Position numbers and translations under genes: made by a program. Source: Prevotella sp. (lineage in GTDB: Bacteria > Bacteroidota > Bacteroidia > Bacteroidales > Bacteroidaceae). From it: 44,758 nucleotides of DNA. The notes under the pieces were generated by a model. The model did not search any database, was not told where the DNA came from, and saw nothing but the letters and a program-made list of their open reading frames with translations. The stretch is taken from the NCBI GenBank assembly GCA_017518935.1, contig JAFWTK010000076.1:1-44758 (forward strand). Direction: 5' to 3'. This document shows, piece after piece, positions 32,487 to 40,534 of this stretch (its first letter is position 1; the number at the start of each line of letters is the position of its first letter).

Positions 32487-34355
32487 ATGAAGACATTTGA
32501 AGAATTAGGCGTTAGCGAAGGGATTCGTAAAGCCATTGAAGAGTTAGGTTTTGTGCAGCCGATGCCTGTGCAAGAGGAGGTAATTCCCTATCTGATTTCT
32601 CCAGAGGGGAGAGACGTGATTGCCCTTGCCCAGACGGGTACAGGTAAGACGGCAGCGTTTGGTATCCCTTTGTTGGAGCGGATAGATACGACAAGCAGGG
32701 AGACACAGGCTTTGGTGTTGAGTCCGACACGTGAGTTGTGCCTGCAGATTACGGATGACATCCGCGACTTTGCCAAATATATGGACGGGGTGCATGTGGA
32801 GGCTGTCTATGGTGGTGCCTCTATCGAGCCGCAGATGCGTGCCCTGAAGAAAGGGGTGAACATCATCGTGGCGACACCTGGCCGACTGGTTGATCTGATG
32901 CATCGTGGCTATGCCCGTCTGGAACGAGTGCAGACCATCGTACTCGACGAGGCTGACGAGATGTTGAATATGGGTTTCTCGGAGAGTATCAATGAGGTGT
33001 TCGAGTCATTGCCTACGGAACATAGCACGCTGATGTTCTCTGCGACGATGAGTCGTGAGGTGGAACGTATCGCGAAGACCTATCTGCACGACTACAAGGA
33101 GATTGTGGTGGGCAGCCGCAACGAAGGTGCAGAGAATGTAAACCACATCTATTATCTGGTAAGCGCCAAAGACAAGTATCTCGCCCTGAAACGCATCGTA
33201 GATTACTATCCTAAGATCTTTGCCATTATCTTCTGTCGCACAAAGGTAGAGACCCAGGAGATTGCCGATAAGTTGATTCGCGACGGTTATAACGCAGAGT
33301 CGTTGCACGGTGACCTCTCGCAGCCTCAGCGTGACTTGACAATGCAGAAATTCCGTCAGCATCTGACGCAGTTGTTGGTGGCAACGGATGTAGCCGCACG
33401 AGGGCTCGATGTGGATGACCTGACTCACGTCATCAATTTCGGACTGCCCGATGACATAGAGAACTATACCCACCGCTCAGGTCGTACAGGTCGTGCAGGA
33501 AAGAAAGGCACTTCAATCTCTATTATCCATAGCCGTGAAAAGTTCAAGATCCGTAATATCGAGAAAGAGATAGGCAAAGCATTCGTCCAGGCAGAGATTC
33601 CGAAAGCCGAGGAAATCTGCAAGAAACAACTCTATAAGGTGATGGATCAGATTGTGAAGACGGATGTGGATGACGAGGAGATTGCTCCGTTCATGCAGGA
33701 TATCAGCCGTTACTTCGAGTATATCGACAAAGAGGAAATCATCAAGAAGATCGTATCGTTGGAGTTTGGCAAGTTCCTGGCTTACTATGCAGATGCCCCA
33801 GAATTGGAAAAGGTGGACATGGCAAAGGAAAAGAAGCCCCAGACAGACAAGCAAAAGTTACAGAACAAAGCACAGAAAGGGTATAAGCGCCTGTTTATCA
33901 ATCTCGGTAAGCGTGACGGGTTCTATCCAGGCGAACTGATGCAGATGCTGAACCGTTTCGTGGGCGGACGTCAGGAGGTGGGGCATATCGACCTGCTTGA
34001 TACCATCTCGTATTTCGAGGTGCCTGAGAAAGATGCCAAGAAGGTGATGATCCAGTTGACAGGTATCCGCCACAAAGGTCGCCAAGTACGTTGCAATGAT
34101 GCCAATGAGAAGCAGCGAACAGGCGAGGCATCAGGGATGAGGTCTTTTTCGACAAAAGCCACGTCAAAGGGAAAGGCTTCGCAGAAAAAGGTTCCACAGG
34201 ATTTCACAAAGAAACGCAAAAACCGCGATTTCATCGATGAGAAAGATGACTGGCGCAGTCTGATGAAAAGGGTTCCTCGCGACCTCCGTGGACCCGAGCC
34301 AGACTTCTCCGAAGAAGGCTGGGCCCTCCGCAAAACCCGTAAAAAGAAGAAATAA
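32487..34355 (+). CDS. DEAD-box RNA helicase with DbpA-type RNA-binding domain
   Basis: 622 aa. The helicase core has motif I AQTGTGKT (residues 48-55), VLSPTRELCLQ (Ia), motif II DEAD in VLDEADEML, SAT in MFSATMS, and motif VI HRSGRTGRAGKKG. The segment RLFINLGKRDGFYPGELMQM is the start of a DbpA/CsdA-type RNA-binding domain, followed by a basic tail rich in Lys and Arg. It remodels structured RNA, probably in ribosome assembly or cold adaptation. The promoter box is 8 nt before the ATG, suggesting a leaderless mRNA. Closest named relative: DeaD/CsdA; the symbol is left open. Confidence 0.94.
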   Translation: MKTFEELGVSEGIRKAIEELGFVQPMPVQEEVIPYLISPEGRDVIALAQTGTGKTAAFGIPLLERIDTTSRETQALVLSPTRELCLQITDDIRDFAKYMDGVHVEAVYGGASIEPQMRALKKGVNIIVATPGRLVDLMHRGYARLERVQTIVLDEADEMLNMGFSESINEVFESLPTEHSTLMFSATMSREVERIAKTYLHDYKEIVVGSRNEGAENVNHIYYLVSAKDKYLALKRIVDYYPKIFAIIFCRTKVETQEIADKLIRDGYNAESLHGDLSQPQRDLTMQKFRQHLTQLLVATDVAARGLDVDDLTHVINFGLPDDIENYTHRSGRTGRAGKKGTSISIIHSREKFKIRNIEKEIGKAFVQAEIPKAEEICKKQLYKVMDQIVKTDVDDEEIAPFMQDISRYFEYIDKEEIIKKIVSLEFGKFLAYYADAPELEKVDMAKEKKPQTDKQKLQNKAQKGYKRLFINLGKRDGFYPGELMQMLNRFVGGRQEVGHIDLLDTISYFEVPEKDAKKVMIQLTGIRHKGRQVRCNDANEKQRTGEASGMRSFSTKATSKGKASQKKVPQDFTKKRKNRDFIDEKDDWRSLMKRVPRDLRGPEPDFSEEGWALRKTRKKKK

Positions 34356-34359
34356 AAGA

Positions 34360-34377
34360 CTCCCCTACTCTTGGGAG
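34360..34377 (-). terminator. Terminator between convergent helicase and PfkB kinase genes
   Basis: CTCCC (34360-34364) pairs with GGGAG (34373-34377) around an 8-nt loop. On the minus strand it is followed by TCTTTTATTTCTT, so it mainly serves the kinase gene. The stem is short. Confidence 0.5.
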
Positions 34378-34380
34378 GAA

Positions 34381-35316
34381 TCACAGTTCGCGCTGTCGTT
34401 CTTCTCCGAATGCAACATCCACGCTGTTGTCAATACTCTGACAGACATTCGCTGAGAACTTGATGGCGCAACTGATAATCTGATCCCACAGATTCTCGCT
34501 GAAGCCTGTCCTGACCATCTCACGGGTCACACCATACTTGATCAGGCCATAGACGAAGCCTGCATTGAAGTTGTCGCCTGCTCCGATGGTACTGACTACC
34601 TCACCCTGTTCTATGGTATATTGTTTACTGATACCTCCTTCGGCTCTTAGTTCCACAGGTTCCTTGCTCTGGGTGAGAATGAAGTTCTTGGTGTAGAAGG
34701 ATATCTGGGAACGGTAGAGGGCATCGGCATCCGTTTTCTTATAAAGGATTTCGAAATCCTCGGAAGAACCTCGCACAATATCCGCATACTCCAGGTTCTC
34801 CAAGATATTCGGGGTCAGTTTCATCACCTCATGCTGATGCGAGGCGCGGAAGTTCACATCGTAATAGATGATAGCCCCCTTGTTCTTGGCATGATCGAGA
34901 AAAGCCACCATCTGTGGACGGATCACAGGATTAACGGCATAATAGGAGCCGAACATCACGATGTCGTCGGGTTGGATGTCAGGATAGACAAAGTCCAACT
35001 GATCATGCGGGTGATCCTTATAAAAAATATACTCCGCATCGTTATTCTCATTCAGGAACGCTAAGGAGATAGGTGACTTTGTCTCTGGATAGACATAGAG
35101 ATACTCCGCATTCACATTATTCTCCTTCAGGAAAGATATGATTTTCTTACCTACCCGGTCGTTGCCCGTCTCACTGATGAATGAGGTAGGTATGCCGCAG
35201 CGTCCCAAAGAGATGATACCGTTGAATACTGACCCACCCGGCACAGCACCGATAGGCTGGTCGTTTTTGAAGATAATGTCGAGAACAGTCTCGCCGATTC
35301 CAATAACTTTTCGCAT
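34381..35316 (-). CDS. PfkB-family sugar kinase (fructokinase-like)
   Basis: 311 aa ribokinase-fold enzyme. N-terminal VIGIGETVLDIIF and GGSVFNGIISLGRCG are the substrate-side motifs, and STIGAGDNFNAGFVYGL is the PfkB signature 2 with the catalytic Asp. The short fold and sequence resemble Bacteroidetes fructokinases, but the sugar is not certain. A TATCTTTG box lies 21 nt upstream (35345-35338). It is divergent from the M16 peptidase and convergent with the helicase. Confidence 0.88.
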   Translation of the reverse strand: MRKVIGIGETVLDIIFKNDQPIGAVPGGSVFNGIISLGRCGIPTSFISETGNDRVGKKIISFLKENNVNAEYLYVYPETKSPISLAFLNENNDAEYIFYKDHPHDQLDFVYPDIQPDDIVMFGSYYAVNPVIRPQMVAFLDHAKNKGAIIYYDVNFRASHQHEVMKLTPNILENLEYADIVRGSSEDFEILYKKTDADALYRSQISFYTKNFILTQSKEPVELRAEGGISKQYTIEQGEVVSTIGAGDNFNAGFVYGLIKYGVTREMVRTGFSENLWDQIISCAIKFSANVCQSIDNSVDVAFGEERQREL

Positions 35317-35337
35317 CGTATTAGTCTTTTACGGATG

Positions 35338-35345
35338 CAAAGATA
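35338..35345 (-). promoter_or_regulatory. PfkB kinase promoter -7 box
   Basis: TATCTTTG on the minus strand, 21 nt before the start codon at 35316. Confidence 0.55.
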
Positions 35346-35357
35346 CAAATAAAATAA

Positions 35358-35380
35358 GAATTAAGAATTAAGAATTAAGA
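35358..35380. repeat. Tandem GAATTAA repeat in the pfkB-M16 gap
   Basis: Three tandem GAATTAA units in a row. The same motif is found inside the coding region at 24812-24830. Confidence 0.7.
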
Positions 35381-35389
35381 AAAAATTTG

Positions 35390-35397
35390 TACCTTTG
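35390..35397 (+). promoter_or_regulatory. M16 peptidase promoter -7 box
   Basis: TACCTTTG, 8 nt before the ATG at 35406. The -33 region is covered by the GAATTAA repeats, and no TTTG is present at the right distance. Confidence 0.6.
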
Positions 35398-35405
35398 CGC
35401 CTAAA

Positions 35406-36659
35406 ATGACGAAATATTTCACTCATACACTTGAAAACGGCCTGCGGATCATCCATCTGCCGTCCTCCTCACAGGTGGTCTATTGCGGTTATCAGATTGC
35501 AGCAGGCACCCGTAACGAACACTCTGGGGAAGAGGGTCTGGCGCATTTCTGCGAGCACATGACATTCAAGGGTACCGAGAAGCGCAATGCCCTACAAATC
35601 ATCAATGCCCTTGAAGGTGTGGGTGGTGAACTCAATGCGTTCACCAATAAGGAAGATACTGTTTTCTATGCCGCCATCTCCAAGGAACATTTTGCACAGG
35701 CTGTGGACATCCTGACGGACATCGTCTTCCACAGCACCTATCCTCAACATGAGATTGACAAGGAAGTAGAGGTGATCTGCGATGAAATCGAGAGTTATAA
35801 CGACTCACCTGCCGAACTGATCTACGATGAATTCGAGAATATCCTCTTTGCAGGACATCCCCTCGGACATAACATCCTTGGTAAGGCAGAGCAACTGCGC
35901 ACCTATACCACAGACGATGCCCTGCGCTTCGTACACCGCCACTACCGTCCGGACAATGCCATCTTCTTTGCCTATGGGGATCTGGACTTTGAGAAACTGG
36001 TGAAAAGAATTATTAATGAGAAATTAGAAGTGAGAAATAATGATTACCAGACAAGCAAAGACTCTACTTATAAAACTAATCAACATTTCTCATTTCTAAT
36101 TTCTCATTCCTCATTAAACGAAACCCGTATCATTGGCACCCACCAGGCTCACGTGATGCTCGGCACACGGGCCTACGACATCCACCACCCCCTGCGCATC
36201 CCCCTCTACCTATTAAATAATATCTTAGGCGGCCCAGGCATGAATGCCCGTCTGAACCTCTCCCTGCGTGAGCGCCACGGACTGGTCTATACCGTCGAGA
36301 GTGCGATGGTGAGTTATAGTGATACTGGTATCTGGAGTGTCTATTTTGGCTGCGATCCGCATGATGTCCGGAAATGCCTCCGTCTGGTGCGACGCGAACT
36401 GGACAAGGTGATGCAGAAGCCCCTCAGCGCCACTCAACTCCGCAATGCCAAACGCCAGTTGAAGGGACAGATTGCCATTGCCTGCGACAACCATGAGCAG
36501 TTTGCCCTCGACTTTGGTAAGAGTTTCCTGCACTACGGCTGGGAGAAGGACATCACCCACCTCTACGAGAGTATCGACCAGGTGAATGCCGAGGATATAC
36601 AAAAAGTGGCGAACGACCTGTTCGCCACAGAAAAACTGACCACACTCATTTTCCAATAA
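35406..36659 (+). CDS. M16 family zinc peptidase (processing-peptidase-like)
   Basis: 417 aa. The inverted zinc motif HxxEH is HFCEH at residues 47-51 (EGLAHFCEHMTFKGTEKR), with the third ligand Glu region EVEVICDEIESYNDSP. The C-terminal M16 half (GTHQAHVMLGTRAY, LNNILGGPGMNARLNLSLRE) carries the LGGPGMNARL block. No signal peptide is seen. Residues ~205-234 are encoded by a 21-bp inverted repeat and its spacer and look like an insertion in the linker between the two halves. The mRNA is probably leaderless. Its stop is 1 nt from that of the convergent ndk gene. Confidence 0.9.
   Translation: MTKYFTHTLENGLRIIHLPSSSQVVYCGYQIAAGTRNEHSGEEGLAHFCEHMTFKGTEKRNALQIINALEGVGGELNAFTNKEDTVFYAAISKEHFAQAVDILTDIVFHSTYPQHEIDKEVEVICDEIESYNDSPAELIYDEFENILFAGHPLGHNILGKAEQLRTYTTDDALRFVHRHYRPDNAIFFAYGDLDFEKLVKRIINEKLEVRNNDYQTSKDSTYKTNQHFSFLISHSSLNETRIIGTHQAHVMLGTRAYDIHHPLRIPLYLLNNILGGPGMNARLNLSLRERHGLVYTVESAMVSYSDTGIWSVYFGCDPHDVRKCLRLVRRELDKVMQKPLSATQLRNAKRQLKGQIAIACDNHEQFALDFGKSFLHYGWEKDITHLYESIDQVNAEDIQKVANDLFATEKLTTLIFQ
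36018..36105. repeat. Inverted repeat inserted in the M16 coding sequence
   Basis: Left arm 36018-36038 (GAGAAATTAGAAGTGAGAAA and one more T) and right arm 36085-36105 are inverted copies with 20 of 21 bases matching, 46 nt apart. The whole element is in frame and free of stops. Confidence 0.85.
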
Positions 36660-36660
36660 C

Positions 36661-37125
36661 TTATTTCGCCTCGCCGTCGCCATAGATAAAGCCGATGGCA
36701 CCACTGGTGTAGTCAAAAATCTCCTCATCCCGGAAGAAACGCTTCAACTCAATCTCGGCATTCGACGTTGAGTCGCTGGCATGTACGATATTCTGCTGGT
36801 TACTCATCGAGTAGTCACCCCGGATAGTTCCAGGCGCAGCCTCACGTCCATTGGTGGAGCCTGTCATCGTACGCACTACCTGTACGGCATCCACACCTTC
36901 GAGGGCAAGAGCCACTACCGGTGAGGCCTGCATGGAGGCTGCCAACGAGGGGAAGAAGGGACGGTCTACGAGATGGGCATAGTGTTCGCGCAGAATCTCG
37001 TCAGAGAGTTGCATCATTTTCATACCTGCCACGCGAAGGCCACGACGCTCAAAACGGTTCACAATCTCGCCAATCAGTTGCCGTTGAACACAACTGGGCT
37101 TCAATAATACAAGGGTTTTTTCCAT
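36661..37125 (-). CDS. ndk: Nucleoside-diphosphate kinase
   Basis: 154 aa; converts NDPs to NTPs. Starts MEKTLVLLKPSCVQRQLIGE; catalytic His is in NIVHASDS; the GSTNGREAAPGTIRGDY block binds nucleotide. The length is slightly above the usual ~140-150 aa because of an inserted, charged C-terminal stretch (RFFRDEEIFDYTSGAIGFIY), as in other Bacteroidetes. It starts 22 nt after the stop of the dCache gene on the same strand, so the two are probably cotranscribed. It converges on the M16 gene with a 1-nt gap. Confidence 0.95.
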   Translation of the reverse strand: MEKTLVLLKPSCVQRQLIGEIVNRFERRGLRVAGMKMMQLSDEILREHYAHLVDRPFFPSLAASMQASPVVALALEGVDAVQVVRTMTGSTNGREAAPGTIRGDYSMSNQQNIVHASDSTSNAEIELKRFFRDEEIFDYTSGAIGFIYGDGEAK

Positions 37126-37147
37126 AATGATAATGTTTATAAATGAG

Positions 37148-38149
37148 TTATTGGTGGAATTTCTTGTTACATGCCAACCATACGACTACCATTCCGATGA
37201 CAACGACCAAGAAGAAGACAAGTCCCAGCAGGAACAATGGTCTTTGCAAATTCTGCTTTGCCACCACAACAGCCACCGTCCAGCCAATATGTTCTATCGG
37301 TGCATAATAGAGCGTCGACGGCACACCACTAATCTCCAAGTCCATCGTGCCACTCTTCCTTTGCAACAAGATGCGCACCTGTTCTTTGGTCAACGACACG
37401 CTCTTCCCCTCTGGATGAATGATACAATAACCACCCTTGTCGATAATGACAGAGTAGAAGTCACGAATATCGTACAAATGACCTTTGTTCAACAGACTGT
37501 CGTTGCTGCTATCCTTATCTATCTTCTGTAATTCTTTGGTCAGCCACTCAAAGGTGATGTCGGCTCCGCAGACGCATGCCAAACGCCCTGTCGCGTCGAA
37601 AATGGGTTTGACAAACGTGGCATAGTGGCCGCTCATACTCGTTCCATCGTAATAATAATAAGGATCGGACCAGAAACTACCGCTCGATTTCTTCGCACGG
37701 ACATACCAGTCGGACTTCGTATAGTCATGACGGGCCGAACCCACTTGCGTGTATTCGAACTCGCTAGTGTCACGATGATGGATGTAGGGCTCGAACCATG
37801 TTCCCTCTTGTGGGAAATAATCAGGCTCGAACGCAGCAAAATAGCCTCTTACTTCTGGATTAAGATGCGTCTTACTCTTCAAGGCCGCAACCACAGCCTC
37901 AGGAGAATTCATGTGCTCTCCCACCTCTTCAAAGACATTCTCGGCACTCATCTCCATAGTCCCGATGGTCTTGGCAATCTTCTCAGAGATGACATATTTC
38001 AGTCCGATGTAACGTATCTGGGCCTCTGCTGTCAAGGAATGACGGCATATCATAAAAGACACGAAAACGGTAATGACCATCACAGCAAAAACAGTGAGTA
38101 GTATGTTTCGTGTCTGCCTTTCAACAAATACTTTAAATGTCTGTTTCAT
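37148..38149 (-). CDS. Stand-alone dCache-domain membrane sensor protein
   Basis: 333 aa. A transmembrane helix at about residues 15-37 is followed by a large extracytoplasmic region (KSDWYVRAKKSSGSFWSDPY, GHYATFVKPIFDATGRLACV, GGYCIIHPEGKSVS, then IGWTVAVVV), the pattern of a double Cache ligand-binding domain. A second helix lies at about 305-327, and the protein ends within eight residues (ACNKKFHQ). There is no HAMP, kinase, PP2C or GGDEF output domain. It probably senses a small ligand in the periplasm, but how the signal is passed on is unknown. A near-match -7 box (TAATTTCG) lies 4 nt upstream. Confidence 0.8.
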   Translation of the reverse strand: MKQTFKVFVERQTRNILLTVFAVMVITVFVSFMICRHSLTAEAQIRYIGLKYVISEKIAKTIGTMEMSAENVFEEVGEHMNSPEAVVAALKSKTHLNPEVRGYFAAFEPDYFPQEGTWFEPYIHHRDTSEFEYTQVGSARHDYTKSDWYVRAKKSSGSFWSDPYYYYDGTSMSGHYATFVKPIFDATGRLACVCGADITFEWLTKELQKIDKDSSNDSLLNKGHLYDIRDFYSVIIDKGGYCIIHPEGKSVSLTKEQVRILLQRKSGTMDLEISGVPSTLYYAPIEHIGWTVAVVVAKQNLQRPLFLLGLVFFLVVVIGMVVVWLACNKKFHQ

Positions 38150-38204
38150 GGTGCGAAATTACAAAAAAACAACGACACCACATAACAATTCCCCAAAAAA
38201 GTGT

Positions 38205-38212
38205 TATCTTTG
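38205..38212 (+). promoter_or_regulatory. queC promoter -7 box
   Basis: TATCTTTG, 19 nt before the ATG at 38232. Confidence 0.55.
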
Positions 38213-38231
38213 CAGCAAAATTTGACGAAAG

Positions 38232-38885
38232 ATGAAAGACTGTATATTAATTCTGAGTGGAGGGATGGATTCCACAACCTTATTATATGACTATCAGGAG
38301 CGAATCGCCTTGGCCATCTCTTTCGACTACGGATCGAACCATAATGCGAAGGAGATTCCCTTTGCCCAACTACACTGTGAACGGTTAGGCATCAAGCATA
38401 TCGTGATACCTCTCGACTTTATGGGGAAGTACTTCCGCAGTTCCCTGTTGGAGGGCGACGAAGCCATCCCGGAGGGGCACTATGCCGATGAGAATATGCA
38501 GTCGACGGTGGTACCTTTCCGCAACGGTATCATGCTGGCCATTGCTGCCGGTATGGCAGAGAGCAACGACCTGCAATATATCATGATGGCCAACCACGGG
38601 GGCGACCACACGATCTACCCCGACTGTCGGCCTGAATTTGTAGAGGCCTTTGATGCCGCTACCCAAGCGGGTACCTTCAACGGGGTACGTCTGCTCTCGC
38701 CTTATTGTCATATGACGAAAGGGCAGATTGCCGTGCGAGGTAAGGCATTAGGCATCAACTATGCCGAAACCTGGTCATGCTATCGTGGTGGCGACAAGCA
38801 CTGTGGCAAATGCGGCACTTGCGTAGAACGTCAGGAGGCCCTCGCTGAAGCCGGAATCCAAGATCCGACAGAGTATAGTGAATAG
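38232..38885 (+). CDS. queC: 7-cyano-7-deazaguanine synthase
   Basis: 217 aa; ATP-dependent synthesis of preQ0 in the queuosine pathway. The PP-loop SGGMDS is at residues 9-14 and the zinc-binding cysteines are in TWSCYRGGDKHCGKCGTCVE. The length is that of the family. No other queuosine genes are next to it. Its end runs into a TAGTGAATAGTGAA motif that begins a short repeat region before the next gene. Confidence 0.95.
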   Translation: MKDCILILSGGMDSTTLLYDYQERIALAISFDYGSNHNAKEIPFAQLHCERLGIKHIVIPLDFMGKYFRSSLLEGDEAIPEGHYADENMQSTVVPFRNGIMLAIAAGMAESNDLQYIMMANHGGDHTIYPDCRPEFVEAFDAATQAGTFNGVRLLSPYCHMTKGQIAVRGKALGINYAETWSCYRGGDKHCGKCGTCVERQEALAEAGIQDPTEYSE

Positions 38886-38981
38886 TGAAGTTCGCGATTA
38901 AGTGAGAGCAGTGCCAAGTGTGCTTGAGCAATGCCGAGCGTGAGCGAACTCGATGTGAAACATCAATAATGAATAGTGAAT
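38886..38981. repeat. Repeat cluster between queC and the 5'-nucleotidase gene
   Basis: Two imperfect 20-bp tandem units, GAGCAGTGCCAAGTGTGCTT (38909-38928) and GAGCAATGCCGAGCGTGAGC (38929-38948), share 14 of 20 positions. GTGAATAGTGAA-like direct repeats lie on either side (about 38878 and 38969). Confidence 0.6.
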
Positions 38982-40520
38982 ATGGTAAGGAAATTTTGTT
39001 TCAGCATGTTGGCCCTCATAATGGGCTGCCATCTGGTGATGGCTCAGAAGAGCATTGTGATTCTCTACGAAAACGATGCCCATTGTGGCATTGACGGTTA
39101 TACGAAGATAGCAGGTCTGCGTGATGCCATCAACCAGTCGGATACGGCATATGCAGCCGCAGTGTGCTGTGGTGATTTCCTGCAAGGCAACACCACAGGA
39201 GCCATCTCGAAGGGTCAGTATATCGCTGATATCCTGCGTCATATGGACTACCATGCCCTAACGCTGGGTAACCATGAGTTTGACTATGGTGTATCTCGCA
39301 TGAAGCAGTTATTAGAAGAGGCCGGTACCCCAGTGGTATGTGCCAACCTCTATGAAGCAGGAGAACCTCAGCCTCTTTATGCTCCCTACGTGATTCATCA
39401 GTACGGCAATAAGAAGGTGGCTTATGTGGGAGCCACCACCCCAGAGACGATGATACTTGAGGGCTATTCGTTCTACGATACCAACGGCATCCTGCTCTAC
39501 GACCTGAAGCCTAAGACTTTTTATCAACTCATTCAGCAGGCTGTCGACAATGCACGTGCTGAAGGAGCCGACTATGTGGTCCTGCTCTCACACGTGGGCG
39601 AGACACCCCAGTCGCTGGGATTCAGTTCGTATCGTCTCGTCAATAATACCCGAGGCATTGACGTGGTGCTCGACGGGCACTCCCACGAGATTTTCGAAGG
39701 CGTAAAGATAAAGAACCTTGACGGCAAGGAGATTTCCGTCACCCAGACGGGAACACAGTTCGCCAATGTAGGCAAGTTACTCATCACCCCCGACGGACGG
39801 TTCATCACCCATCTCATCAAGAGTCAGGATATCCCCTATGAGAATGCAACAATAACTGCAACCGTTGACAGCATCCACCAGATGGTTAAGGCCGTTACCT
39901 CTGAGGTGGTAGCCCACAGCGACTATACGCTCGTGGTGACCGACGAAAACAACCAGATGATGGTACGCGGACAAGAAACGAATGCAGGCGACTTAGTGGC
40001 TGACGCTTACCGTTACGTCATGAAGGCAGACATCGGTATGGAGAACGGTGGCGGCATCCGTAATGACATTCGTGCAGGCGACATTACCTATGGTGACATC
40101 ATCGGTATGTTGCCCTATGACAATACCCTGCGCCGTATCTCAGTGACTGCCCAACAGTTGCAACAGATGTTGACCCGCTGTACAGCCCTCGTGCCTGTGC
40201 TCGACGGTAACTTCCCACAGGTTTCCGGTCTGCGGTTCACCATCCACAGCAAAAGTCACACCGTCAGTGACATCGAGATACAGCGGGCTGACGGCAGTTA
40301 TGCACCTATCGATATGCAGCGTACTTACAGTGTGGCCTTGACGAACTACAACCACGATGCCGGCGGCTTCTTCGACTGTTTCAAGAAATGTCCCGTGCTC
40401 CAAGAGAGTTCACTTCGCTATTACGAAGCATTGTCAAATTATCTCCGCGAAGTCCTTGGTGGCAACACAGGCCAAAGATACGCCCAGCCACAAGGACGCA
40501 TCAAAATCGTAGAAGACTAA
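38982..40520 (+). CDS. 5'-nucleotidase / UDP-sugar hydrolase family metallophosphatase
   Basis: 512 aa with signal peptide (MVRKFCFSMLALIMGCHLVM-AQ). Metallophosphoesterase domain: YENDAHCGIDGYTKIAG, CGDFLQGNTTG, LGNHEFDYG, HVGETP and DGHSHE supply the two-metal site. The C-terminal 5'-nucleotidase domain has NAGDLVADAYRY, MENGGGIRNDIRAGDITYGD and NHDAGGFFDC. It would hydrolyse nucleotides outside the cytoplasm to recover nucleosides and phosphate. ATG at 38982 is preferred over GTG at 38976, which lies in the repeat region. Confidence 0.92.
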   Translation: MVRKFCFSMLALIMGCHLVMAQKSIVILYENDAHCGIDGYTKIAGLRDAINQSDTAYAAAVCCGDFLQGNTTGAISKGQYIADILRHMDYHALTLGNHEFDYGVSRMKQLLEEAGTPVVCANLYEAGEPQPLYAPYVIHQYGNKKVAYVGATTPETMILEGYSFYDTNGILLYDLKPKTFYQLIQQAVDNARAEGADYVVLLSHVGETPQSLGFSSYRLVNNTRGIDVVLDGHSHEIFEGVKIKNLDGKEISVTQTGTQFANVGKLLITPDGRFITHLIKSQDIPYENATITATVDSIHQMVKAVTSEVVAHSDYTLVVTDENNQMMVRGQETNAGDLVADAYRYVMKADIGMENGGGIRNDIRAGDITYGDIIGMLPYDNTLRRISVTAQQLQQMLTRCTALVPVLDGNFPQVSGLRFTIHSKSHTVSDIEIQRADGSYAPIDMQRTYSVALTNYNHDAGGFFDCFKKCPVLQESSLRYYEALSNYLREVLGGNTGQRYAQPQGRIKIVED

Positions 40521-40534
40521 TACAAACGATATCG

